Translations under genes and position numbers: made by a program
Source of the DNA: a virus
Virus record (IMG/VR): IMGVR_UViG_3300042938_001493
Location: 1-25,656 of that record
Strand: one strand, 5' to 3'
Length of the DNA stretch: 25,656 nt
Part shown: positions 1-7,030 of the stretch, piece by piece
Numbering within the stretch: the first letter of the stretch is position 1
Layout of the letters: every line of letters starts with the position of its first letter
The notes under the pieces: generated by a model
The model's input: the letters and a program-made list of their open reading frames with translations, nothing else
Told to the model about the DNA's origin: nothing
The model's database searches: none

Positions 1-202
1 GAGTGCCAGTCATAATATCACCAGTTCTAGCTACTCGATCCCATCCGATTGGTATTATAGAATTTGCGGTAGTACCAGAAGCGTATAAAATAACATCAGC
101 AAAATTTAGTGCCAATTCTTTTAATTCTAAATCACCATCACTAGGTACTTTACCTGGTACATTTGAACCTTTTAATAATAATTTATTTTTCCTAACACTC
201 AT
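1..202 (-). CDS. Tail fibre protein, N-terminal part (runs off the window)
   Basis: An open frame of 67 codons starts at the ATG at 200-202 and continues past the left edge. It begins MSVRKNKLLLKG and contains ELALNFADVILYASGTTANS followed by RVARTGDIMTG. This is the N-terminal pattern of many Bacteroidota phage fibres, where a 'GELALN..DG.LY' motif precedes a repeat-rich shaft. The fibre at 1041-2591 starts the same way (MAIRKTTHILKN ... GEPLVNLFNGILYFSGTSGG), so the two are probably paralogues at the attachment end. The start lies inside the last codons of the upstream homing endonuclease gene (11-nt overlap, different frame), so the two may be translationally coupled. Function as a virion fibre is inference from sequence style; the receptor-binding end is outside the window. 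Confidence 0.7.
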   Translation of the reverse strand, partial: MSVRKNKLLLKGSNVPGKVPSDGDLELKELALNFADVILYASGTTANSIIPIGWDRVARTGDIMTGT

Positions 203-899
203 AGTTAATGTTGTAAGACCATTTATAATTTTTATGTGTTTTACCCTTACCTAAAGCAACTGCACTAACTTTTTTAAAGTTAAAACCATCTTTGGTTACT
301 TCACTTAAAAAATCATATTCTTTAATTAAATTATTATTTAAATCAAACTTATATACTTTTTTTCTATTTGTAGGTTTACCATAATTATTACCATTTTTAC
401 CTATCTGTTTTAGACTAATTTTAATTTTAGTTTCATTAGAACAAGGTAATCTCTTCCTTAGTTTAGCGGATATACTCAACTTTTCTTTATGTTCTTTAGT
501 TAATTTTTTATTTTTATTCCAAGAAGCCGGTAATTTTAATCCCTTATTCCAAGCTATTTGTTTAGTAATATGTTTTATACCGGAATTATTAGGGCAAGCT
601 AGTTTAGCTATATTATAACCAATATCTTTATTATATGGTTTATATAAATCTAAATAATATTGTTCTAAGATCATTAAATTATCTTGTGTAGTGTGTTCTA
701 TTATTTCAAAATTAAAATTAATTTCACTATGTTTATTCCAAGAATTTTGTAATATTTTGTTACAATGTTTATTATTCCGTAAATGATTTAAATGGGTATA
801 TTTCCTAAGATGGAAATTATTAGTACTACCAATATAGATTTTATTAGTTATTAAATTTGTTATTTTATAAATAACAGGTGTTTTTATCTTATCAGCCAT
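192..899 (-). CDS. GIY-YIG homing endonuclease with NUMOD-type DNA-binding tail
   Basis: This 235-residue protein is a free-standing mobile endonuclease of the Seg/GIY-YIG type. Residues about 8-26 carry the signature VIYKITNLITNKIYIGSTNN, where IY and YIG give the family name, followed by a conserved Arg and an EQYYLDLYKP segment near 79-88 that supplies the catalytic Glu. Residues about 132-150 (LTKEHKEKLSISAKLRKR) resemble a NUMOD3 DNA-binding motif, repeated more weakly at about 154-166. The C-terminus (VYKFDLNNNLIKEYDFLSEV ... NYKWSY) resembles the NUMOD1/ENOD class. The gene sits between two fibre genes with a hairpin terminator and a palindrome upstream, as expected for an inserted selfish gene. 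It ends inside the start of the next fibre gene without visibly breaking it. The GIY-YIG family call is secure; the target site is unknown. Confidence 0.9.
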   Translation of the reverse strand: MADKIKTPVIYKITNLITNKIYIGSTNNFHLRKYTHLNHLRNNKHCNKILQNSWNKHSEINFNFEIIEHTTQDNLMILEQYYLDLYKPYNKDIGYNIAKLACPNNSGIKHITKQIAWNKGLKLPASWNKNKKLTKEHKEKLSISAKLRKRLPCSNETKIKISLKQIGKNGNNYGKPTNRKKVYKFDLNNNLIKEYDFLSEVTKDGFNFKKVSAVALGKGKTHKNYKWSYNINYEC

Positions 900-921
900 A
901 TTGATGGTTTAAAATAATTCT

Positions 922-935
922 ACTCTATATAGAGT
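922..935. promoter_or_regulatory. 14-bp perfect palindrome upstream of the homing endonuclease
   Basis: ACTCTATATAGAGT is a perfect inverted repeat 23 nt upstream of the endonuclease start. It could be an operator for a dimeric repressor or part of a promoter. No regulator binding such a site is recognised in the window, so the role is open. Confidence 0.35.
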
Positions 936-964
936 TTATGTTTTAATGGTTATATAACCTAAAG

Positions 965-972
965 ATAAATAT
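965..972 (-). promoter_or_regulatory. ATATTTAT leader element (candidate phage promoter box)
   Basis: On the minus strand this reads ACATATTTATC, 65 nt upstream of the GIY-YIG gene. The same 11-mer occurs upstream of the plus-strand gene at 24216. It is one of a set of similar elements at operon heads in this window. Confidence 0.35.
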
Positions 973-984
973 GTCTTAATAAAA

Positions 985-1010
985 AAAAGGATGAGATAAC
1001 CCATCCTTTT
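985..1010 (-). terminator. Rho-independent terminator after the fibre gene
   Basis: A perfect 9-bp stem (AAAAGGATG pairing with CATCCTTTT) encloses an 8-nt loop. On the minus strand it is followed by a run of eight T residues in total (988 to 981). It lies 31 nt past the end of the fibre gene at 1041-2591, so it would stop transcription before the homing endonuclease. The A-rich left flank means it could also act weakly on the plus strand. Confidence 0.8.
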
Positions 1011-1040
1011 ATTAAAATAAAAAGTTAATAGTATCCACCA

Positions 1041-2591
1041 TTAATAGGTTCCCCCATCGAGTCGATCCCATTCGCATAAGACCCTTACCCCATTCGGAGC
1101 TCCATTGTTAAAATTAGTATTTCTAATAACGATATCATTTAATTGTGTTAACCAACCCCTATTATTATAACCTTCACTACCAGTGTATTCTGTAACATCA
1201 GGTATTTGTGTCCCTGTTAAACCAGTTAAAGTGTTTAATTGGGTGATAGTAAAATAAGTGTCACCAGAGGTTATACCGGATAGTAATCCAGCTCCATTTT
1301 GAATTCTAATACCAGAGGCTAAAGATGTTATTGAAGTGTCACCAGTTGGATTATAGTTTAATGTTATTTGTGGGTCTTCAACATATAATTCATTTGTAGC
1401 TACAGTTGTACCAGTACCAAATACTATAAAATTACCATGGACTATTAAGTCCCCAATACCAGGGGTACTAATTGATCCGTTTGAACCAATAGTTAAACCA
1501 CCTTGTCCAAATTTTACCGGACCATCAGAAAGTCCGTTATTAACAACTAAGTTACCACTAGTAGTTCCAAGTGTTAATGTGTTCGTTGAATCATCATACG
1601 CGAATTCACCGGTAGTATCAGTTTTTAATTCTCCACTAACACCCGCGTAAACAACTTGACCAGAAGTTAAATTACCAATAGATATACCAGAAAATGATGT
1701 TATATATTGTGTTAAATCTGGTTCACCCTGATTCCTACTTATAGTTAATGAATTATTAGTTCCATTATAAGTGAAACCTGTAACATATGTATCATTTATA
1801 TCTATATTACTTAAATCTACACTATAATTTACCCCATCATTTCTTTTAAAATCAATTGAAGATGTACCTGAATTATATGTACCACCAGTTGTATAGGTAT
1901 TTTGGAATGGTAATGTGTGTGGGATATTAAGATTTTTATAATATAATCCAATTGTCGCTGAATTTGTATTATTTGTAGCTGGTACTGAAACTGTACCACC
2001 TGTTACATAAATTTCATTTGTATTGACATATCCAGTTAAATAACCAACATTAGTTATTTCTAATGGATTTGTTCCTAAAACTGTGGGGTTATAATAACTT
2101 AAACTTTCAAGTGTAGTTGTACCAGTAACATTTAAATTACCTTTAACAACATTATTACCATATAAATCAATATCAGTGAACGCACTTAGAGTTACCGGTA
2201 CATTTGGTTTACCATTATTTAAACTAATGGTTAATGTATTTGGTGACCACGTAACACCTGTAACGTAACTATCCACACCAGCGATTGATGTTATATCCGC
2301 TAAAACAAAACCATTTGTTGATCCTGATAAAAATTTACCGGTTAAATTGGTAACACCACTATAAGAAGTTATTTGATCCCTAATAACTAAATTATTGATA
2401 TTAGAACCAACTTCAAAATAAGTTGAATTATTATCACTTGGTGTGAAATTCCCACCACTTGTTCCAGAGAAATATAATATACCATTAAATAGATTTACTA
2501 ATGGTTCACCCATTTCAATACCATTTGATGGTAATGATTTATTATTTGTTTGGGTATTTTTTAATATGTGTGTCGTTTTCCTTATAGCCAT
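1041..2591 (-). CDS. Tail fibre protein with beta-strand repeats
   Basis: This 516-residue protein is low in Cys and Lys and rich in Gly, Thr, Asn and Ser, typical of trimeric phage fibres. Its N-terminus (MAIRKTTHILKN ... GEPLVNLFNGILYFSGTSGG) matches that of the partial fibre at 1-202. The shaft has recurring units of the form 'YVTGxTxxxxxNTLTISxNxG', for example at about 88-107 and 270-287. Residues about 380-420 read GDLIVHGNFIVFGTGTTVAT followed by ELYVEDPQITLNYN, a block I recognise from other phage fibres. The C-terminus is CEWDRLDGGTY. The next gene upstream ends in a similar LNGGTW, so this may be a shared end motif. It acts at the virion surface, probably in adsorption. The ligand is not predictable. 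Confidence 0.75.
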   Translation of the reverse strand: MAIRKTTHILKNTQTNNKSLPSNGIEMGEPLVNLFNGILYFSGTSGGNFTPSDNNSTYFEVGSNINNLVIRDQITSYSGVTNLTGKFLSGSTNGFVLADITSIAGVDSYVTGVTWSPNTLTISLNNGKPNVPVTLSAFTDIDLYGNNVVKGNLNVTGTTTLESLSYYNPTVLGTNPLEITNVGYLTGYVNTNEIYVTGGTVSVPATNNTNSATIGLYYKNLNIPHTLPFQNTYTTGGTYNSGTSSIDFKRNDGVNYSVDLSNIDINDTYVTGFTYNGTNNSLTISRNQGEPDLTQYITSFSGISIGNLTSGQVVYAGVSGELKTDTTGEFAYDDSTNTLTLGTTSGNLVVNNGLSDGPVKFGQGGLTIGSNGSISTPGIGDLIVHGNFIVFGTGTTVATNELYVEDPQITLNYNPTGDTSITSLASGIRIQNGAGLLSGITSGDTYFTITQLNTLTGLTGTQIPDVTEYTGSEGYNNRGWLTQLNDIVIRNTNFNNGAPNGVRVLCEWDRLDGGTY

Positions 2592-2603
2592 TGTTTATTT
2601 TAT

Positions 2604-2611
2604 TTAAATAT
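2604..2611 (-). promoter_or_regulatory. Imperfect ATATTTAT leader element
   Basis: The minus strand reads ATATTTAAAT 12 nt upstream of the fibre gene at 1041-2591, one mismatch from the consensus. It lies in a 36-nt gap, so the fibre could equally be read from an upstream promoter. Confidence 0.2.
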
Positions 2612-2627
2612 CATTAATTTTTAATTT

Positions 2628-2984
2628 TTACCAAGTACCGCCATTTAAAATATCGTCTTGAATTATTGAATTTTCCGCTGTTATTTGTCTTGTATTACCA
2701 CTTAGATCTAAACCTAAATCTAAAATTGGTGTATAAATTATCCCAGTAGCTGTCCATATTGTAGTTGTCCCACTAGCTGTGTTAACATCTCTAAATCTTC
2801 TACTTGGTGTACCTAAATCAATTATACCATCGTTAATGGGTAATAATGAGTCACTAAACGTAATACCAGTTAAAGAACACGAATTAATTTCATCTGTATT
2901 TACTACATCACAAGCTGATGGGTAATCATCAATAATATATGTTTTAATTATTTCACCATTAGTACCACATCCGTTACTACTCAT
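2628..2984 (-). CDS. Small fibre-like virion protein
   Basis: This 118-residue protein starts MSSNGCGTNGEIIKTYIIDD and then reads DGIIDLGTPSRRFRDVNTAS, SGTTTIWTATGIIYTPILDL and NSIIQDDILNGGTW. The 'DLGTPSRRFRD' block and the Gly-Gly-Thr-aromatic C-terminus are fibre-like, and the ending parallels LDGGTY in the 516-residue fibre downstream. Its ATG overlaps the stop of the upstream structural gene (ATGA, 4 nt), so the two are co-translated. It may be a short fibre, a fibre tip or a fibre-attachment protein. Family not identified. Confidence 0.6.
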   Translation of the reverse strand: MSSNGCGTNGEIIKTYIIDDYPSACDVVNTDEINSCSLTGITFSDSLLPINDGIIDLGTPSRRFRDVNTASGTTTIWTATGIIYTPILDLGLDLSGNTRQITAENSIIQDDILNGGTW

Positions 2985-4009
2985 ATTAATAATCCATTTA
3001 AAGTAATTGTCGCTTCATAGTTAGTATTTCGTACTATATGAATACCTAATTCGTCACCCGCATTTATTGGGAATGGGGCTGTGACTGGTGTACCATTCAC
3101 ACTTAATGTGTAACTATTAATATTTACTGTTGAAATCGCGTTATAAGTAGCGGATTCATTTAAAATTATATTAACACTATTCTTATTTGTTCTAAAAACA
3201 ATGTTTAACATTATTGAAACACCATCTGGTAAAAATTTCTTACTAAGTAATACATTACTAACTTTTTCATCTAATTCCACTAAATTCATATTTCTTGTTA
3301 TCGCAGGGATAACTTTAAAATCATCTTCACATAAAAGATATCCTTGTAATTTAATTTCATAAAGTTGAACATAATATCTTTTTGATTCAAAATCTTCAAT
3401 TTGACTTTCGTCACCAATTGATTCCAATATCAATGGCATTGGGTGTCCATTTACTTTAATGTAAGCTTGTAACGATTTAAATGTTCTCATTATCTTACTA
3501 TTCAAAAGGTTAAGATCTCTCATTTTACTACAAAAAAATCTAACTTCATAAGTTAAATTAATTGGTACTGGTTGAGGTATTTGATACATATCAAATCCTT
3601 TTACACCATCATTAAATGTTGGTACTTTCATATATGTATATGTAGGTGTCCCAGGTATATTCCAATAACCAGCTTGATTTTCACCACGTTGGGCGTCAGG
3701 TTTTCTAGTAATAGTTACAAAAGGTAATTTAACATTTTTCCATTCATCAACATTAGTCCAATCTCTTACAAACTCAACCCATCTTTGAATACCAATTAAA
3801 TAAACCGGAACTTTTTGACCATCAATAGATATTTCTAAATCTTTTTCAACAAAATCATTAAATGTTTTATCCATATCCTCATGGGTAATTCCTCTTGGTA
3901 AATAAGTTCCATTATCGGAAATACCATCCAACCATTCTTGTCTTCTTTCAACCCCTTCTTTAGGTGGATTAATATTTATATTTGTTAAAAATTTTTTAGG
4001 TAAAGACAT
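2981..4009 (-). CDS. Putative tail or baseplate structural protein
   Basis: This 342-residue soluble protein has no signal or membrane segment. The central region (about 80-250) is well-folded mixed alpha/beta sequence, including PQPVPINLTYEVRFFCSKMR, then KIMRTFKSLQAYIKVNGHPM and an acidic ESIGDESQIED stretch. The last 90 residues are a beta-rich tail (SVNGTPVTAPFPINAGDELG). It is the first gene of a group with the small fibre-like protein (4-nt overlap) and follows another structural-looking gene. I think it belongs to the neck, tail-completion or baseplate class of myovirus proteins, but no T4 homologue can be named from sequence alone. The start is the ATG at 4009, with an A/T-only leader. 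Confidence 0.5.
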   Translation of the reverse strand: MSLPKKFLTNININPPKEGVERRQEWLDGISDNGTYLPRGITHEDMDKTFNDFVEKDLEISIDGQKVPVYLIGIQRWVEFVRDWTNVDEWKNVKLPFVTITRKPDAQRGENQAGYWNIPGTPTYTYMKVPTFNDGVKGFDMYQIPQPVPINLTYEVRFFCSKMRDLNLLNSKIMRTFKSLQAYIKVNGHPMPLILESIGDESQIEDFESKRYYVQLYEIKLQGYLLCEDDFKVIPAITRNMNLVELDEKVSNVLLSKKFLPDGVSIMLNIVFRTNKNSVNIILNESATYNAISTVNINSYTLSVNGTPVTAPFPINAGDELGIHIVRNTNYEATITLNGLLI

Positions 4010-4029
4010 TTTAATTATTTGTTTACTAT

Positions 4030-4037
4030 ATAAATAT
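4030..4037 (-). promoter_or_regulatory. ATATTTAT leader element
   Basis: The minus strand reads AACATATTTATATAG, 20 nt upstream of the structural gene starting at 4009 and immediately after the stop of the preceding gene. It shares ACATATTTATA with the element near 15353. Confidence 0.35.
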
Positions 4038-4038
4038 G

Positions 4039-4557
4039 TTAAGGTAGGATTTCGTTAGATAAAGCTGGTGTACAAATAATTGTTCTATAAAATCCTTTGT
4101 AACCTAAAATTGTGTGTGAATTATCAGATATAATTTTACCATCATTTACTACCGTAAAATATTTTATTGTGAATTCATTTTCTGGATACGCTATATAATC
4201 ACCATATTTAACATCCACTTCCAATTCATCTAATTGTTCTTGATATAAACTAAATGTTAATTTACCAGGTTCAAGGTTTCTAAGACCACCTTTACTCCAC
4301 GTTTTATTCTCAGGAAGTTCAATTTTAATTAAACCAACTAACTCTACCGGTGGTAAAAATCTTAATTCTGATGAATTAACTTCACCATATAATGAATCAA
4401 CATTAGTAGCTATTGGATCAATACGATACAAAATTACTGACATATTTAAATCACCTTCAAGGTATTCTCTACCCATATCTATTTCTAAACCAAAATCTTC
4501 CTGTGAAAAAAATTTGTTTAATCTAGTGATTGGGACTTTATTTTTGTTCAATGACAT
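4039..4557 (-). CDS. Putative neck/baseplate virion protein
   Basis: This 172-residue protein starts MSLNKNKVPITRLNKFFSQE. It contains VILYRIDPIATNVDSLYGEV and RFLPPVELVGLIKIELPENK, then YGDYIAYPENEFTIKYFTVV. The pattern of a subunit contact strand followed by 'GD-I-Y-P-E-x-E-F-x-I-x-Y-F-x-V' recalls T4 gp14-type neck proteins, but the resemblance is weak. It is the first minus-strand gene before a divergent junction with the SNF2 helicase gene and probably leads the structural group downstream. The assignment to the virion rests mainly on neighbours. Confidence 0.45.
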   Translation of the reverse strand: MSLNKNKVPITRLNKFFSQEDFGLEIDMGREYLEGDLNMSVILYRIDPIATNVDSLYGEVNSSELRFLPPVELVGLIKIELPENKTWSKGGLRNLEPGKLTFSLYQEQLDELEVDVKYGDYIAYPENEFTIKYFTVVNDGKIISDNSHTILGYKGFYRTIICTPALSNEILP

Positions 4558-4564
4558 ATTATAT

Positions 4565-4581
4565 TATTTATTAATAAATAT
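4565..4581. promoter_or_regulatory. Palindromic TATTTATTAATAAATA element at a divergent junction
   Basis: The 16-bp perfect palindrome TATTTATTAATAAATA (4565-4580) lies between the divergent structural gene (start 4557) and the SNF2 gene (start about 4613). It contains ATATTTAT on the minus strand (4574-4581). The same palindrome with matching flanks recurs at 19129-19144. A bidirectional promoter or operator is possible. Confidence 0.4.
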
Positions 4582-4612
4582 TGTTTTATACAATCAAATT
4601 CATATTATTATT

Positions 4613-6418
4613 GTGATTCAAGCGGAAGATATTAAAATAAAAAAAATTACGGATAAATTACTATTATATAGTGGTTTTAACCCATATATTATTTACTTGA
4701 AAAAAAAGGTAAATTCTAGTAATCATCAATTAACTAAAACTCAATTAGAATATATTAGTAAAAATTATGACAGAGATATTGTTAAAATTAATAATATTGT
4801 AGGTATAACATCATTTTTCGGTAATGAACTTCAAAAGGAATATAATTTAAAAAAAGTTCCGGAAAAAATTATGGTTGAAAGTGTTATTGGTGAAAGTGAT
4901 AAAGCGTATCATGTTTTAGGTAAGTTTTATAAAAACCAAGAGGATATTAAATTATTTTGGTTACCTAAAACCCAATTAATTGATGATTTATACACTAAAT
5001 ATGATGATGTCACCATTGATTTTGATAAGTATGAAGAAATGGATAAGTTGGGTAGGAAATACTTTGATCATCAAAAAGAGGGTGTTAAATTCTTATTAGA
5101 TAGAAAAAAATGTATTTTGGCTTTAGATATGGGTTTAGCTAAAACGGCCACATCTGTTATGGCCGCCCTTGAAACAGGGGCTAAAAGGATATTGGTTGTG
5201 TGTCCATCTTCACTTAAAATTAATTGGCAACGAGAGATTGAGATTTATACTGAACCAGAAGATGTTAGTATCATTAGGGGTAGTAATTGGGAACCGGCTA
5301 AATTTACAATTATTAATTACGATATACTTAAAAATTTCCATACCGTTTTACAAAAGGGTAAGGAATATAACCCAAAAAGAATTAGTCGAGAACTTATTAA
5401 TGAGAATTTTGATGTAATTATATTGGATGAATCACATTACATTAAAAATTCAAAATCTAACCGTGGAAAAATTATACAAGAAATCGTTAAGGAATGTAAC
5501 CCAAAATATATGTGGTTACTTACTGGGACTCCAATCGCAAATAGACCTAGTGATTATTACAATTTACTTAATCTCATTAAAGTACCTATAGCTTCAGATT
5601 GGTCTTATTATATAAGAAGATATTGTGGTGGTAGACAAATAAAAACAAAGATTAAAGGTGTATTGAGAACTATTTGGTTAAGTGATGGTGCGTCCAATTT
5701 AGTTGAACTATCTGAAAGAACTAAAAATACTATTTTAAGAAGGAAGAAGGAAGATGTGTTAGATTTACCAGAAAAAATTATTGAACCAATATATCTGGAA
5801 CTTGAAAATAGAGTTAAGTATGATGAAGTATTTGACAAATATTTAGAGTGGAGAAAATTACAAGGTAAAGGTGGTAATGTTGTGAAACATTTAGTTGAAT
5901 TAGTTTTATTAAGGAAATTTATCGCCATAGAGAAAGTTAAACATTCCATTGAGATAGCGGAGAACGCGATTGAAAATGGTAAGAAAGTTTTAATTTTTAC
6001 AAATTTTAGAGAAGAGTTAGAATGTTTTAAAGAACATTTTGGTAAATTAGGTGTCTATCTGGATGGTAGTACCAGAGAAAAAGATCGACAAAAAGCTGTG
6101 GATAATTTCCAAAATGATGAAAAAGTAAAAGTATTTGTTGGTCAAATAAAGGCCGCTGGTGTAGGTTTAACATTAACTAAGGCGGAAGTCGTAATTATAA
6201 ACTCCTTGGATTGGGTTCCAGGTAATTTAGAACAAGCGGAAGATCGGGCTTATAGAATTGGTCAATTAAAAAATGTAATTGTATACTACCCATTGTTTGA
6301 TGATACAGTTGATACTTTGGTGTGGGGTGTACTTAAAAATAAAAAAACCATTATTAATACCATAATTGGTGATATTGATGATGAAAATATAATAGAAAAT
6401 ATAATTGAAGATTTATGA
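4613..6418 (+). CDS. SNF2-family helicase-like ATPase
   Basis: The two RecA-like domains of an SNF2 ATPase are complete. Counting from the GTG at 4613 (601 aa), motif I is LALDMGLAKT at about 169-178, motif Ia VVCPSSLKINW at about 195-205, motif II DESH at 272-275, and motif III LLTGTP at about 302-307. Motif IV (KVLIFTNFRE) is at about 458-467, and motifs V-VI (IKAAGVGLTLT ... QAEDRAYRIGQ) at about 513-551. The second Gly of the usual GLGKT is Ala here (GLAKT). Such proteins translocate on double-stranded DNA and remodel forks or recombination intermediates. An upstream ATG at 4514 would overlap the divergent gene and add a hydrophobic, non-conserved leader, so the GTG start is preferred. 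It overlaps the glutaredoxin gene by 4 nt. Confidence 0.85.
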   Translation: MIQAEDIKIKKITDKLLLYSGFNPYIIYLKKKVNSSNHQLTKTQLEYISKNYDRDIVKINNIVGITSFFGNELQKEYNLKKVPEKIMVESVIGESDKAYHVLGKFYKNQEDIKLFWLPKTQLIDDLYTKYDDVTIDFDKYEEMDKLGRKYFDHQKEGVKFLLDRKKCILALDMGLAKTATSVMAALETGAKRILVVCPSSLKINWQREIEIYTEPEDVSIIRGSNWEPAKFTIINYDILKNFHTVLQKGKEYNPKRISRELINENFDVIILDESHYIKNSKSNRGKIIQEIVKECNPKYMWLLTGTPIANRPSDYYNLLNLIKVPIASDWSYYIRRYCGGRQIKTKIKGVLRTIWLSDGASNLVELSERTKNTILRRKKEDVLDLPEKIIEPIYLELENRVKYDEVFDKYLEWRKLQGKGGNVVKHLVELVLLRKFIAIEKVKHSIEIAENAIENGKKVLIFTNFREELECFKEHFGKLGVYLDGSTREKDRQKAVDNFQNDEKVKVFVGQIKAAGVGLTLTKAEVVIINSLDWVPGNLEQAEDRAYRIGQLKNVIVYYPLFDDTVDTLVWGVLKNKKTIINTIIGDIDDENIIENIIEDL

Positions 6419-6675
6419 TAAAAAGAATATTGGTTTATAGTATGAAAAATTGTGGATATTGTACCACATTAAAAGGAAAATTAAAAGAACTTGATATTAA
6501 ATATATTGATAAAGATATAGATATCTATAAGGATGAATATGAAAAAGTACTTAATGAACTGGGTACTGATTTAATACCTTTAGTTTCTGTTGGTGGTACT
6601 TGGCTAATTCCGGAGAAAGATTTTTCAACAATAGATGGTTGTGTAGAAAAAATTAACGATTTAATATTTAATTAA
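6415..6675 (+). CDS. Glutaredoxin
   Basis: This 86-residue thioredoxin-fold protein has the full glutaredoxin plan: strand ILVYSMKN, redox motif C13-G-Y-C16, helix TLKGKLKELDIKY, the cis-Pro strand LIPLVSVGG at about 53-61, and a final helix with IDGCVEKINDL. Phages use such proteins to reduce ribonucleotide reductase, or as general dithiol donors. No reductase gene is present in the window. The length (80-90 aa) is normal. It is translationally coupled to the SNF2 gene through an ATGA overlap, which suggests expression with the DNA-replication set. Its stop lies only 2 nt from the stop of the convergent gene. Confidence 0.85.
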   Translation: MIKRILVYSMKNCGYCTTLKGKLKELDIKYIDKDIDIYKDEYEKVLNELGTDLIPLVSVGGTWLIPEKDFSTIDGCVEKINDLIFN

Positions 6676-6677
6676 TT

Positions 6678-6989
6678 CTATTGTCTTGGATAATTCTCTC
6701 TACTAATAATAGAAGAAATCATTTCTAAAAGTGCTAAAATATTACCATCATTTTTATGGTTGAAACCACCATCACTAACACTACCCATTGGGTGACGAAT
6801 AATATCTAATACCCTAATTAGTGTCTCATTACATTCTTTTTGGTCTACTTGTTGTGTTAATGTTTCTAAATATCTAACCGTATCAACTAATGAGCTTGTA
6901 GCTTTTTTTAATAGATCTACTGAACTATCATGTCTAATTAGATCGTGGTGTTCAACTAAATTTTTACGTATAATTTTTTTAATATCCAT
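6678..6989 (-). CDS. Small helical protein of unknown function
   Basis: This 103-residue protein starts MDIKKIIRKNLVEHHDLIRH. It is mainly helical and amphipathic, with a DLLKKATSSLVDTVRYLETL segment and a loop rich in Gly, Asn and Asp (SVSDGGFNHKNDGN) before a last helix. An in-frame ATG at 7007 would add six residues, but the ATATTTAT element (6996-7003) would then fall inside the gene, so the inner start is preferred. It is convergent with glutaredoxin and divergent from the structural gene at 7031. No family recognised. Confidence 0.6.
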   Translation of the reverse strand: MDIKKIIRKNLVEHHDLIRHDSSVDLLKKATSSLVDTVRYLETLTQQVDQKECNETLIRVLDIIRHPMGSVSDGGFNHKNDGNILALLEMISSIISRENYPRQ

Positions 6990-6995
6990 CAAAAG

Positions 6996-7003
6996 ATAAA
7001 TAT
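6996..7003 (-). promoter_or_regulatory. ATATTTAT leader element, minus side of a divergent pair
   Basis: The minus strand reads GATATTTATC 6 nt upstream of the ATG at 6989. Together with the plus-strand copy at 7008-7015 it makes a back-to-back pair between divergent genes. Confidence 0.3.
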
Positions 7004-7007
7004 CCAT

Positions 7008-7015
7008 ATATTTAT
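7008..7015 (+). promoter_or_regulatory. ATATTTAT leader element, plus side of a divergent pair
   Basis: The plus strand reads CATATATTTATT, 15 nt upstream of the ATG at 7031. The sequence after it (AAAAAAGAATAATT) is an A-rich leader with no clear Shine-Dalgarno. Confidence 0.35.
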
Positions 7016-7030
7016 TAAAAAAGAATAATT

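Noticed and set aside
3-254. Plus-strand 83-residue open frame at the left edge
   Set aside because: It is antisense to the fibre start (200-202, minus) and to the end of the GIY-YIG gene, both of which have clear protein motifs.
4514-4612. Upstream ATG start for the SNF2 gene
   Set aside because: It would overlap the divergent minus-strand gene by 44 nt and add a hydrophobic leader without SNF2 features; it also runs through the palindromic element. The GTG at 4613 is preferred.
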